Assembly (NCBI GenBank): GCA_017434755.1
Contig: JAFRER010000001.1
Span: 1-64,000 of the forward strand
Direction of reading: 5' to 3'
DNA from: Oscillospiraceae bacterium
Lineage (GTDB): Bacteria; Bacillota; Clostridia; Oscillospirales; Oscillospiraceae
Length of the DNA: 64,000 nt
Part shown: in pieces, positions 1 through 9,646 of the stretch
Layout of the letters: the number at the start of each line of letters is the position of its first letter
Position numbering within the stretch: position 1 is the first letter of the stretch
Position numbers and translations under genes: made by a program
Notes under the pieces: model-generated
The model's input: the letters and a program-made list of their open reading frames with translations, nothing else
Told to the model about the DNA's origin: nothing
Database searches by the model: none

Positions 1-1
1 A

Positions 2-1618
2 GCAAACGGCCAGCTGACGATGACGAAAGCGAGCGCAGCGATCACGATCACGGCTGCATCCGGCAGCAAGACCTACGACGGCAGCGCTCTGACCGACAGC
101 ACAGTGACCGTAACGAGCGGCAGCCTGCTCACAGGTGACACGCTGGTAGCGGAAGCGACCGGCAGCGCGACGAACGTAGCGGACAGCACGCCGGGCAACA
201 ACCCGGTAGCAGACGGCTATAAGATCATGCACGGCGAAGTGGATGTGACCGAGAACTACGTAATTGAGACAGAAGCGGGCACACTGACGATCACGCCTGC
301 ACCTCTCACCATCACAGCTAATGATCAGACTTACCCGTACAACGGAGAGATTCAGGGCCCGGGCGATACGGCTTATGATGATCCGGCGGATATCGAGGCG
401 TACTTCACTATCAAAGGCCTGAAGGGCAATGATACGGTGACCAGGATTACTCTTGATGGTCAGGGACAAGATCCCGGTGAGTATGACCTTGTACCGAGCG
501 AAGCAGCGATTGGTAAAGATGGTGCTGCCAACGGAAACTACGAAATCGAGTATGTCAACGGCAAGCTGACGATAGAGGATGTCGAACCCATGGAAATCCT
601 CGTAACGATCGTAGGACATAATAACGGCAACGGCGTCCAATACGACAAAGGGCTGAAGACCGTCACCGGATACACGGTGGTCAGTATAACCCTTGACGAT
701 GGCAAGCCTCTTCCTGCAGGTACGGACATTTCGGAGAAGGATCTCTACAGGATCCTCAGCAGGGATGACGAAGGCAAACCGAAAACCACCGCGGCTGTTG
801 ACGTGGACAAGAATACTCCCTCCGTGAGCAGAATAGATGCCGGCACTTTCTGGATGGGTCTCAATGCGAATAATTTCGGCTGCGACAAGGAAGGCTTCAA
901 GGTGACCTTTAAGGTTACAGACGGCTGGGTCAAGGTCAATCCCAAACCTGTCACGGTGAAGGCAGACAATGTGACCATAGCCGCGGATGAGGCTGTTCCT
1001 GAGCTCACGGCAACGGTTACCGGTTTGATCGCACCCGATACCGCAGCTGTGATCAACTTCACGATCACCCGTGAAGAAGGCAAAGAGCCCGGAAAAAGCT
1101 ATGTCATCACGCCGACCGGCGCACCGAACCAGGGCAACTATGTAGTCACCTATGAAACAGGTACTCTTACGATCGAGGAGGCCGTAGCTGGAAACGCACC
1201 CGAGACAAATCAGGATCCTCCCGGCACCGATCCTGTCGGACCCGGCACTATCGGAGGAAATGAGGAGATCGAAGATCCTGAGGTTCCTCTTGCAAGGATG
1301 CAGTCCACATGGTCACTGATCGACCTGATCCTGACCATCGGGACCACGATCCTCGCGGCCCTGACAGGCATCAGCCTTGTAAAGGATCCGAACAAGGGCG
1401 AAGAAGGCGACAATAAGCGCAAGTGGTCCAAGCTCCTGGGCATCATCCCGGCGGCAGGCACGATCATCACCTTCATCCTGACACAGGATCTGTCCGGCAA
1501 GATGATCCTGGTCGACAAGTGGACGATCCTCATGGCGATCCTCGGCGGAGCAGGCGGAGCGATCACCTACTTCACCCGCAACAAGAAGCCCGAAGAGATG
1601 AAAGAGGAGAAGGTCTGA
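2..1618 (+). CDS. MBG-domain repeat surface protein, 3' part
   Basis: The reading frame is open from the first complete codon, so this is the C-terminal part of a longer protein. It has tandem Ig-like MBG-type units whose strands end in signatures such as NGQLTM, AGTLTITPAPLTITAND, NGKLTIED and TGTLTIEE. Two units are clear in the first 190 residues and a more diverged one follows to about residue 395. Next come a Pro/Gly/Glu-rich linker and a C-terminal region with about three hydrophobic segments (near WSLIDLILTIGTTILAAL, LLGIIPAAGTIITFIL and WTILMAILGGAGGAITYF) and a charged tail. MBG units are usually adhesin or stalk modules of secreted proteins. No LPXTG motif is seen, so anchoring is inferred to be through the hydrophobic end. 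The ligand is unknown. Confidence 0.8.
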   Translation, partial: ANGQLTMTKASAAITITAASGSKTYDGSALTDSTVTVTSGSLLTGDTLVAEATGSATNVADSTPGNNPVADGYKIMHGEVDVTENYVIETEAGTLTITPAPLTITANDQTYPYNGEIQGPGDTAYDDPADIEAYFTIKGLKGNDTVTRITLDGQGQDPGEYDLVPSEAAIGKDGAANGNYEIEYVNGKLTIEDVEPMEILVTIVGHNNGNGVQYDKGLKTVTGYTVVSITLDDGKPLPAGTDISEKDLYRILSRDDEGKPKTTAAVDVDKNTPSVSRIDAGTFWMGLNANNFGCDKEGFKVTFKVTDGWVKVNPKPVTVKADNVTIAADEAVPELTATVTGLIAPDTAAVINFTITREEGKEPGKSYVITPTGAPNQGNYVVTYETGTLTIEEAVAGNAPETNQDPPGTDPVGPGTIGGNEEIEDPEVPLARMQSTWSLIDLILTIGTTILAALTGISLVKDPNKGEEGDNKRKWSKLLGIIPAAGTIITFILTQDLSGKMILVDKWTILMAILGGAGGAITYFTRNKKPEEMKEEKV

Positions 1619-1667
1619 TCGATCGGATGACGATCTGACGGATGATCCGAAAACAGCATAAACCCTG

Positions 1668-1699
1668 ACGGCGGCAGGATAAAACCTGCCGCCGTTTTC
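1668..1699 (+). terminator. Rho-independent terminator after the MBG gene
   Basis: An 11-bp GC-rich perfect stem (ACGGCGGCAGG / CCTGCCGCCGT) with a short A-rich loop is followed by TTTTC, 50 bases past the stop codon. Confidence 0.9.
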
Positions 1700-1715
1700 T
1701 ATCTGTATAATAAGA

Positions 1716-1747
1716 AGAACAGGCGGATCAGGATCCGCCTGTTCTTT
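1716..1747 (-). terminator. Second hairpin, probable terminator of the TIR-TPR gene
   Basis: A perfect 14-bp inverted repeat (AGAACAGGCGGATC / GATCCGCCTGTTCT) has almost no loop. On the minus strand it is followed by TTCTTATTATA. It sits between two convergent genes and may stop transcription from either side. Confidence 0.65.
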
Positions 1748-1849
1748 GGCCTGTTGCGTTTGATCAGGATAGTAACCTGTTTATGGAGTGCACCCGGGCT
1801 ATGGCTGATGAAAAAGGGGCTGTGCTGCAGTCAGGTCATCATCCGTTGA

Positions 1850-3913
1850 TCAGGAGAGTTTGTCAAGCGCTTCGAGAAGCTCCGGTATATGCTCGTTCCG
1901 GAGTCCCGCCTGCTCCTGCGACTCGATATCTCTGCGGATCATCTCCGCATGTCCGCCGCCGATGGCAGCGAGGTCGGTGAGGATCTTTTCGGCCTCATCG
2001 TAATGGTCGTTGTAAAGATATGCATAGCCGAGGATCATGTTGACTGTGGTGTTGTCCGGCTGGAGCCGGTATGCCTCCTTTGAGGCCTCTAAAGCACCGG
2101 GATAATCCCTTTCGTGTATCAGCTTGTAATAGGAGAGCCAGGAGACATAGATTGCCCGGTCATAATCCCCCAGACCGTCCAGGACCTCCTCATATACCGC
2201 AAATGCTTCTTTGAAAGTATCCTTTGAGCGCTTGTAGTCTGTCAGCTTGAAAGTATTTTCAGCCAGGCTGATCAGCTTTTTGGCCAGCATTGCCCGGTCG
2301 GCCGCGGTCCCGGTTTTATCTGCGACCTTTCCGGCTGTTTCCACCGCGTTTGCATACATTTCATCGGAGGAAGCGTAGTCACCCTGCTTGTAGAACACAC
2401 CGGCCATGCTGCTGTACAGTTCTGCGAGCATCCGCTGGTACGGCATGTTCTCCTCGTCCCGGGCAAGCTGTTCTGCCGAAGCGATGGCTGTTGCGTACAG
2501 CTGTTCTGCCTCCTCGAATCTGCCTGTGTCGGACAGCACATCCGCTAAAGCGCTTTCCGCCTGGATCACCAGTGAACGGTTATTGGCCGTGTCTCTGTAG
2601 CTGAGAAGCTCCTCATAACAGCTGATGGCGGTATTCAGATGCTCTTCCGCCTCCGGATAGTGTCCCTTTCGGGAGAGGTTGATGCCGTAATTCAGGTGGA
2701 CTCTTCCGAGCGCGTCCAGTTCGCCGGTGGTTTGGGGAACGGCCAGAAGGTCGATGCATTTATCGAAATAGGCAAAAGCGCTTGTATCATCGCCGGCGCT
2801 CAGCGCATTTGCGCCTGCATTCTGGTAGATCCTTACGAGCTGCAGCCCTTCATCACCGGAAAGGATCTGCATGCTGATCGCATCGCTGTAGGCGGCGGCG
2901 GCCTCCTCATAACGGCCCGCCTGGTTATACAGTGTTCCGAGGTTGCTGTAGGCGGAGGCGAGTCTTCCCTTGCTTTGCGCAGAACCGGTCTCAGCCAGTT
3001 CGTTGTAGATCGCGATCGCGGTATCCTGCGCTTCAAGCGCTTTATCCGCCGCACCGAGCACGTTGTTCGCCGTGGCAAGCTTTTCATAGTTCGCCGCGGC
3101 TTCGAATTCCGCTGCCTCCTTGTTTCTGGAAAGGCGCACGATCTTGTTGATGTCCTCTGTATTCTGCTCCAGAATACCGGCGATGCGGCTGTAAGCCCCG
3201 GGAACATTGCTCAGATTGTCCGGAAGGGAGTAGGTGAGCTCGCTGATGATCCGCATGGAGGCCTGTTCGCGCAGCGAAGCTTCATTCCGGTAGTTCTTTG
3301 CTATGCCCATGATGCCGAGCGATACGCCCGTTACGGCAGCGAGCACAGCCGCGGATCCCGCAGCCCTTGTGATGAGCCTTTTGTTCCGGCGCATCTGGTG
3401 CTCGCGGCGAAGGTCATCCTCATCACAGCCTGTTATCCCGGCGATGACCTTCAGCAGTTCCGTTTCCGCTTTGGCCATCATCTTCTTCACGTCGTTGCCC
3501 GGGCAGCGGATGTCCATGATGCGTTCCGCGATATCCGGCACGAGCTTGAGCGAAGGCGGGAACGACTGCTCCGGATCGCCCGTGATGAGCAGGGGATAGA
3601 TATGATCCGCCCTGCCGATCTCTATGAAGATACAGACCTCTCTGTCGATCCATTCGGATACCGGTGTATCGGTGGAGCACACCACAACGAGACAGTTGCA
3701 GGAGTGCAGGGCATCGTCAATGGTTTCCGTGAGGATGCGGGTCACGGGAAGCTCTTCCGTATCGCGGAAGGCACGGCGGATGTCCTCATAGCCTTGTTCG
3801 CGGATCGACCGGGGGAGTTTGTAGCTCTCCAGTGCATTGAAAGCTCTTTTGGTTATCTCCTGGTCAAGCGGTTTGTGACGGTAGCTGAAAAAAGCATCGT
3901 ATTCGAACCCCAT
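1850..3913 (-). CDS. Membrane-anchored TIR domain protein with TPR repeats
   Basis: A 687-residue protein. The N-terminus is a TIR domain (YDAFFSYRH at residues 5-13, then VVVCSTDTPVSEWIDRE). The WxxxE pattern puts Glu92 where NAD-cleaving TIR domains have their catalytic glutamate. A hydrophobic segment at about 183-205 should be a single membrane span with the TIR domain in the cytoplasm. From about residue 285 there is a long run of TPR-like helix pairs (for example NLGTLYNQAGRYEEAAAAY). The start was placed at 3913, not 3964, because AAAGGAGG lies just upstream of this ATG. The gene is monocistronic. TIR-TPR proteins occur in gut Clostridia, but their role is mostly unknown. NADase activity, signalling or phage defence are all possible, and nothing nearby decides between them. 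Confidence 0.85.
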   Translation of the reverse strand: MGFEYDAFFSYRHKPLDQEITKRAFNALESYKLPRSIREQGYEDIRRAFRDTEELPVTRILTETIDDALHSCNCLVVVCSTDTPVSEWIDREVCIFIEIGRADHIYPLLITGDPEQSFPPSLKLVPDIAERIMDIRCPGNDVKKMMAKAETELLKVIAGITGCDEDDLRREHQMRRNKRLITRAAGSAAVLAAVTGVSLGIMGIAKNYRNEASLREQASMRIISELTYSLPDNLSNVPGAYSRIAGILEQNTEDINKIVRLSRNKEAAEFEAAANYEKLATANNVLGAADKALEAQDTAIAIYNELAETGSAQSKGRLASAYSNLGTLYNQAGRYEEAAAAYSDAISMQILSGDEGLQLVRIYQNAGANALSAGDDTSAFAYFDKCIDLLAVPQTTGELDALGRVHLNYGINLSRKGHYPEAEEHLNTAISCYEELLSYRDTANNRSLVIQAESALADVLSDTGRFEEAEQLYATAIASAEQLARDEENMPYQRMLAELYSSMAGVFYKQGDYASSDEMYANAVETAGKVADKTGTAADRAMLAKKLISLAENTFKLTDYKRSKDTFKEAFAVYEEVLDGLGDYDRAIYVSWLSYYKLIHERDYPGALEASKEAYRLQPDNTTVNMILGYAYLYNDHYDEAEKILTDLAAIGGGHAEMIRRDIESQEQAGLRNEHIPELLEALDKLS

Positions 3914-3970
3914 GCTCCGCCTCCTTTCTGCTGTTCCGAATCGGATGGTCACATATCCACCCAACTATAT

Positions 3971-3999
3971 ATTATATTTGTTTTATTGTCTCTTTACAA
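3971..3999 (-). promoter_or_regulatory. Promoter of the TIR-TPR gene
   Basis: On the minus strand, TTGTAA, 17 bases, then TATAAT, about 60 bases upstream of the start codon. Confidence 0.65.
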
Positions 4000-4020
4000 C
4001 AGATTTCTATGATCAGGCTG

Positions 4021-4058
4021 AAAAATGAACGGGCGGACACATTTACCTGTGCCCGCCC
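4021..4058 (-). terminator. Terminator of gdhA
   Basis: A 10-bp stem with one wobble pair (GGGCGGACAC / GTGCCCGCCC), followed on the minus strand by GTTCATTTTT. It lies 45 bases past the gdhA stop. Confidence 0.8.
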
Positions 4059-4103
4059 TAAGATCTGCAGGGTGAAAACCGTGAATTTACGTTATTGGAA
4101 GGA

Positions 4104-5477
<1,374 letters not shown>

Positions 5478-5515
5478 TTAATGATTCTCTGAGTCGGGGG
5501 TATCGCGCAAAATCT

Positions 5516-5544
5516 ATTATAGCACATCTATGTAAAAAATACAA
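5516..5544 (-). promoter_or_regulatory. Promoter of gdhA
   Basis: On the minus strand, TTGTAT, 17 bases, then TATAAT with an upstream TG (extended -10), about 65 bases before the gdhA ATG. Confidence 0.7.
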
Positions 5545-5624
5545 AAATAATTGATTCAAAATCTTGATATTTGTAAAAAATAATAATAAACTCATAACGA
5601 CAATACGATCAGAGGTGAATGTAC

Positions 5625-6530
5625 ATGGTAACAAAAGACAGTTCCGCAAAATACGACAGATATGTGATCGCGTCGGATGAGATGAGCGCCTCGGTCATCA
5701 CGCTCAGCGCCGCCGTGACGGACATCCTCTTCAAAGGAAAGCACTGCGCTCTCGGCTTCGACACGCCCGAGCAGTATGACGACAATCCCGGCTATGTCGG
5801 CCTCATCGTCGGCCGCTATGCCAACCGGATCGGAGGCTCGAAGTTCACGCTGGACGGGAAGGAGTATCTCCTCACGCCCAACGAGGGACCGAACCAGCTT
5901 CACGGCGGCCCGGATTCCTGGGTGAAGCGTGTCTGGGACGCGGAGATCCTCTCGGATAACGCCGTCCGCTTCTCCCTCTGCGCGCCGGACGGGGAAAACG
6001 GCTTTCCCGGAAACATGACTGCCTCCGTGACCTATACGGTAACCGGAAGCACGCTGCGGCTCGACTTCGAGGGAGAGACCGACGCGCCCACGGTATTCGC
6101 ACCCACCACCCACATGTATTTCAATCCCGCCGGCGGCAGCATCCTGAACTGCAGCATGCAGATCAACGCCTCCGGCTGGCTGCAGGTAGATGAGGGGCTC
6201 ATCCCCACCGGCGAGCTCATGCCCTGCAAGGGCGAGTTCGACTTCTCCTCCCTGCGCCCCATCGCCCGCGATTACGACCACTGCTTCGTCCTCGCTTCCG
6301 AAGACGCCTGCACGGCCGAATGCGGCGATGTGCGCATCCGCCTGCGCACGGACTTCCCGGCCATGCAGTTCTACACGGGCACCTGGCTAAGCGAGCCCTT
6401 CGGCCGCAACGGCGGCTTTGCCATCGAGCCGGAGTTCTATCCGGACAGTCCCAACCGCCCCGCGTTTCCCTCGCCGGTGCTCCGGCCGGGAGAGACCTTC
6501 CGGAAATACGCGGAGTATATCTTTGAATGA
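5625..6530 (+). CDS. galM: Aldose 1-epimerase (galactose mutarotase)
   Basis: About 301 residues. It interconverts alpha and beta anomers of hexoses, usually feeding the Leloir pathway. Family landmarks are present: GRYANRIGG, NQLHGGPDSW with the first catalytic histidine, THMYFNPAG with the second, and AIEPEFYPDSPNRP with the catalytic glutamate near the C-terminus. Two in-frame ATGs lie 6 bases apart (5619 and 5625). The second is preferred because AGAGGTG then sits at normal spacing. No galactose-pathway neighbours are visible, so the sugar it serves cannot be told. Confidence 0.92.
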   Translation: MVTKDSSAKYDRYVIASDEMSASVITLSAAVTDILFKGKHCALGFDTPEQYDDNPGYVGLIVGRYANRIGGSKFTLDGKEYLLTPNEGPNQLHGGPDSWVKRVWDAEILSDNAVRFSLCAPDGENGFPGNMTASVTYTVTGSTLRLDFEGETDAPTVFAPTTHMYFNPAGGSILNCSMQINASGWLQVDEGLIPTGELMPCKGEFDFSSLRPIARDYDHCFVLASEDACTAECGDVRIRLRTDFPAMQFYTGTWLSEPFGRNGGFAIEPEFYPDSPNRPAFPSPVLRPGETFRKYAEYIFE

Positions 6531-6612
6531 GTGAGCGGACGGATGCCGGGATGTGAATGATATCCGCAAGAAGCGGACCTGTCCGGGATCTTTTGATCGG
6601 AAGGAGAAAAGC

Positions 6613-7689
6613 ATGTACTGCAATCAATGTCGGAAAGATGTTCCCGGCGAGAATGGATTCTGCGTCTACTGCGGAGAAAAGCTCGTCGATGCGCCTCCTG
6701 CCCCCGAACCGGCTGCCCCTCCCGCCGCTGATTCCAAGGCAGCCCCTGTTCCTGCTTCCGCCTCCGATGGAAGCGCCGAAACGGGCGCCGGCAGCGGCTC
6801 CCTGAAGACGCGCAGCAGCCTGTCTGTGATCCTGATCACGGCGGGGATCACAGCGCTTGTGCTCCTTATCGTTTTTATCATCTATCGCGATACCTGGGAT
6901 CCGCGTATTGCCGGCGACTCATCGAAAAACGAAGACCCGGGGATCGTCCTGCTGTCTCCCACCCCTCCGCCCGCGACGGTGCCTCCGGTGACCACGCCTG
7001 CACCGCCCGCGCCCACTCCTGCTGCGACACCCACGCCCACTCCTGCTGCGACGCCGACACCGACCCCTGTACTGCCCACGCCCACATCCGGTGCCGAATA
7101 TGATCCGCCGCTTGCTCCGCCTCCCTCGGATGACCCCGGCGCTCTGCTGGCAAGTCACCCGAATGTCACAAAGCCGAAAGATTCCTCCTGGCTGACCAAG
7201 TATAAGACGAAATACGTCCAGTCTACCGGCGGCTACAGCATCTATCTGTGGTACAGGCCCTCCACGGGTTCCAGCAGGATCGGCGAGATCAGGGAGCGCG
7301 ACACCGTCACGGTCGTTGCGGAGCAGGGGAACTTTTCCCTCGTGGTCTGCTCGGACCACCGGATCGGCTGGTGCGCCACGAGTCTCATCGTTACCCGCGA
7401 CGAGCTCATCGCCCCGATCCCGTCCCTTACCGGCCGTTCATGGACACTGTACACAGCCAGCGGCAGGTCATCCAGGTGTATCGTGACCTTCTATCCCGAC
7501 AGGACCTGTGAATTGTATTATCCCGACCTCGGCCGGCGTGTTTCGTCAAAGTATACCCTGGAAGGAAGAAGACTGAAGTTCAAAGAAAGGCAGTTTCTCT
7601 GGTACGGAGAATACTTCAAGTCCAGAGCCGAGATCGATTTCGCAAACGAAAAAGCGTATTACTATCTCCGGGAGTACAACCCCAAGTGA
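6613..7689 (+). CDS. Zinc-ribbon membrane protein with Pro/Thr linker and SH3-like domain
   Basis: 358 residues, function unknown. It starts with a CxxC...CxxC zinc ribbon (YCNQCRKDV, FCVYCGEKL), an Ala/Pro-rich stretch and one transmembrane segment near residues 75-97. An extended Pro/Thr/Ala linker (PTPAATPTPT repeats) then leads to a predicted extracytoplasmic region. Residues of about 205-265 look like a bacterial SH3 module (YSIYLWYRPSTGSSRIGEI ... GWCATSLI). The last 85 residues (SWTLYTASGRSSRCIVTF onward) look beta-rich. The start at 6613 was chosen over 6553 for GGAAGGAG just before the ATG. A cytoplasmic zinc ribbon joined to an external wall-binding-like domain suggests envelope sensing, but that is inference. 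Confidence 0.8.
   Translation: MYCNQCRKDVPGENGFCVYCGEKLVDAPPAPEPAAPPAADSKAAPVPASASDGSAETGAGSGSLKTRSSLSVILITAGITALVLLIVFIIYRDTWDPRIAGDSSKNEDPGIVLLSPTPPPATVPPVTTPAPPAPTPAATPTPTPAATPTPTPVLPTPTSGAEYDPPLAPPPSDDPGALLASHPNVTKPKDSSWLTKYKTKYVQSTGGYSIYLWYRPSTGSSRIGEIRERDTVTVVAEQGNFSLVVCSDHRIGWCATSLIVTRDELIAPIPSLTGRSWTLYTASGRSSRCIVTFYPDRTCELYYPDLGRRVSSKYTLEGRRLKFKERQFLWYGEYFKSRAEIDFANEKAYYYLREYNPK
7012..7059 (+). repeat. Tandem 24-bp repeat in the Pro/Thr linker
   Basis: Two nearly identical 24-bp copies beginning CCCACTCCTGCTGCGAC encode the PTPAATPT units of the linker. Such in-frame repeats can change copy number without breaking the gene. Confidence 0.75.
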
Positions 7690-7707
7690 CCCGGCCTCCT
7701 GTATAAC

Positions 7708-7743
7708 AAAACCTCCTGTTTCGCTCGGAAGCAGGAGGTTTTC
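7708..7743. terminator. Bidirectional terminator between the SH3-like gene and nadE
   Basis: An 11-bp stem AAAACCTCCTG / CAGGAGGTTTT with a 13-base loop. T-runs follow on both strands, and it lies between two convergent genes. Confidence 0.85.
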
Positions 7744-7759
7744 ATATATTCGGCAATGA

Positions 7760-9646
7760 TCAGAGCGATTCCAGATCCCGGAGGAACAGTGCGCACTCGC
7801 CGTCGGAGGGGAGCAGATAGCCCGTCCGCGGGGAGACGGTGAAGCTGTCCACCGCGGGCCCGTCCATCAGGCAGGAGCGCTTGAACTGCTGGCTGAACAG
7901 CCGCTTGCTGTAGCTCGTGAGCCAGCGTTTGAGTTCCTCGTCGCTGTATTCGCCGCCGTAGGCGATCTTCGCCAGGCGCATGGTCTTGGACGGGGTGAAG
8001 CCGCAGACGAGGATCTTGTGCGTGAAGAAGTCCTGCAGACTGTAGGAGCCCACGGCGTCCTCACTCTTCTGTTCGATTTGGTCGTCGTGGATCGGCAGCA
8101 GCTCCGGCGTCACCGGGCAGTCCAGCACATCCCAGAGCGCGTCCGCAAGCACCTTGTTCTCCGTGGTCTGCGCGATATACCGCACATTGGCGCGCACCTG
8201 GGTCTTGGTGAGGCCGAGGTTCACGTCGTACATGCTGGTGTGGTCGCCGTTGTAGGTGCACCAGCCGTCGATGTACTCGCTCAGGTCCTCGGTGCCCACG
8301 TCGAGGCCGTTTACCTTGTTGGCGATGTCCATCAGGATCTGCGTCCGCTCACGGGCCTGCGCGTTCTCGAAGGCGATGCTGTAATCGTCACGGGCGTGGC
8401 CGATGTCGTCGAAGTGCTGGTTGACGGAGGCGGTGATATCGATCACGCGCACGTCCGCACCCAGCTGTTCGGAAACGATCACGGCGTTCGACTTGGTGCG
8501 CGAGCTCGTGCCGAAGCAGGGCATCGTGCAGGCTACCACGTTTTCGGCCGGCAGCCCCATCCGCTTCACCGCCATGGCGCAGACCATCACGGCGAGCGTG
8601 GAGTCCACGCCGCCGGAGATGCCGACGACGCAGTGGTCCAGATGTGCGTATTCCATGCGCTTCACAAGCCCGGATATCTGGATGTCCAGCATCCGCTCGC
8701 AATAGGCGGGAACGTCCTCGGCCCTGTCAGGCAGATGCGGCAGACGGGAGTATTCCCTCGTCAGAACGGTCTCCTCGAAGCGGGAGCCCCAGGGGCTGAT
8801 GCAGTGGGGGTATTCCGCGGTGTCAAAGCCGTCCCTGCCCCGCCGCAGACCGGTGAGGTATTCCACGTCGATCTCGCTGACGGCAAAGGACCCGGCCTGT
8901 TCGCATTCGGCGAGGATCTTTCCGTTTTCGGCGATCATGCAAAGGCCGGAATAGACATTGTCCGTGGTGGATTCGCCCTTTCCGGGAGCCGCGGTGATCA
9001 TGGCGCAGCTCAGATGGGAGGAGCTGTGGCGGATCGCAAGCTCCGCGTCGGCCGTCGAAGAGACGGTGGCGGGGAAAGAGGCCATGTTGGCGATGATCGT
9101 CGCGCCGGCTGCGGCATGCCGCACGGCCGGAGGCACCAGCGCCTCACTGTCGCCGCCGAGTTCCACGGCCACGCTCAGCCCGTCCAGCACATTGCTCTCG
9201 AAGAGAATGTCGGCGGAGAGGAAGGCGGTGTACGCATCGCCTACCGTCACGTCACACTCCACGCCCTCGGGGGAGGAGAAGCGGCTTCCCGCCACATTCT
9301 CCCGCGGCACGAGGCCGATGAGTTCTCCCGCGTGTATCACGGCGGCGCAGCTGAATACCTTGCTGCCTACCGCGAACGGGAGGCCGACGAAAACGAGCAT
9401 GTCCGTGCCGGCGGAGGCCGCGATGACCCGGACGAGAGCCTTTTCCGCCCCGTCCAGAAGCACCTTGTGCCGGAACAGATCGAAGCAGGTGCAGCCGGTG
9501 AGCGTGAGCTCGGGGAAGACGAGGACCTTCACGCCCTGCGCTTCGGCCTTTTTCATGCACTCGATCACCCGGTCGGCGTTGTATTCGGCGTCGGCCACCC
9601 GGATCACGGGTGCCGCGGCCGCAGCTTTCACAAATCCGTCTTTCAT
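7760..9646 (-). CDS. nadE: NAD+ synthase, two-domain type, with degenerate glutaminase domain
   Basis: 628 residues: an N-terminal nitrilase-like (glutaminase) domain, residues 1-270, and a C-terminal ATP-dependent NAD synthetase with the P-loop SGGVDS at 344-349. The synthetase converts deamido-NAD to NAD and looks intact. In the nitrilase triad Glu46 (FPELTLTG) is present. The lysine of the usual VPKxYLP motif is Arg115 (LVPRENVAG), and the nucleophilic cysteine of the usual VEICED motif is Gly164 (VELGGD). The flanking pattern AAGATIIANMAS and KGESTTDN fits the glutaminase family, so the alignment is firm. Use of free ammonia, or ammonia from another enzyme, is inferred. The ATG overlaps the glyS stop by one base (TGATG), indicating translational coupling. 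Confidence 0.93.
   Translation of the reverse strand: MKDGFVKAAAAAPVIRVADAEYNADRVIECMKKAEAQGVKVLVFPELTLTGCTCFDLFRHKVLLDGAEKALVRVIAASAGTDMLVFVGLPFAVGSKVFSCAAVIHAGELIGLVPRENVAGSRFSSPEGVECDVTVGDAYTAFLSADILFESNVLDGLSVAVELGGDSEALVPPAVRHAAAGATIIANMASFPATVSSTADAELAIRHSSSHLSCAMITAAPGKGESTTDNVYSGLCMIAENGKILAECEQAGSFAVSEIDVEYLTGLRRGRDGFDTAEYPHCISPWGSRFEETVLTREYSRLPHLPDRAEDVPAYCERMLDIQISGLVKRMEYAHLDHCVVGISGGVDSTLAVMVCAMAVKRMGLPAENVVACTMPCFGTSSRTKSNAVIVSEQLGADVRVIDITASVNQHFDDIGHARDDYSIAFENAQARERTQILMDIANKVNGLDVGTEDLSEYIDGWCTYNGDHTSMYDVNLGLTKTQVRANVRYIAQTTENKVLADALWDVLDCPVTPELLPIHDDQIEQKSEDAVGSYSLQDFFTHKILVCGFTPSKTMRLAKIAYGGEYSDEELKRWLTSYSKRLFSQQFKRSCLMDGPAVDSFTVSPRTGYLLPSDGECALFLRDLESL

Noticed and set aside
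1850-3913. Defence island around the TIR protein
   Set aside because: Its neighbours are a surface protein and gdhA. No nuclease, methylase, toxin or phage gene is nearby.
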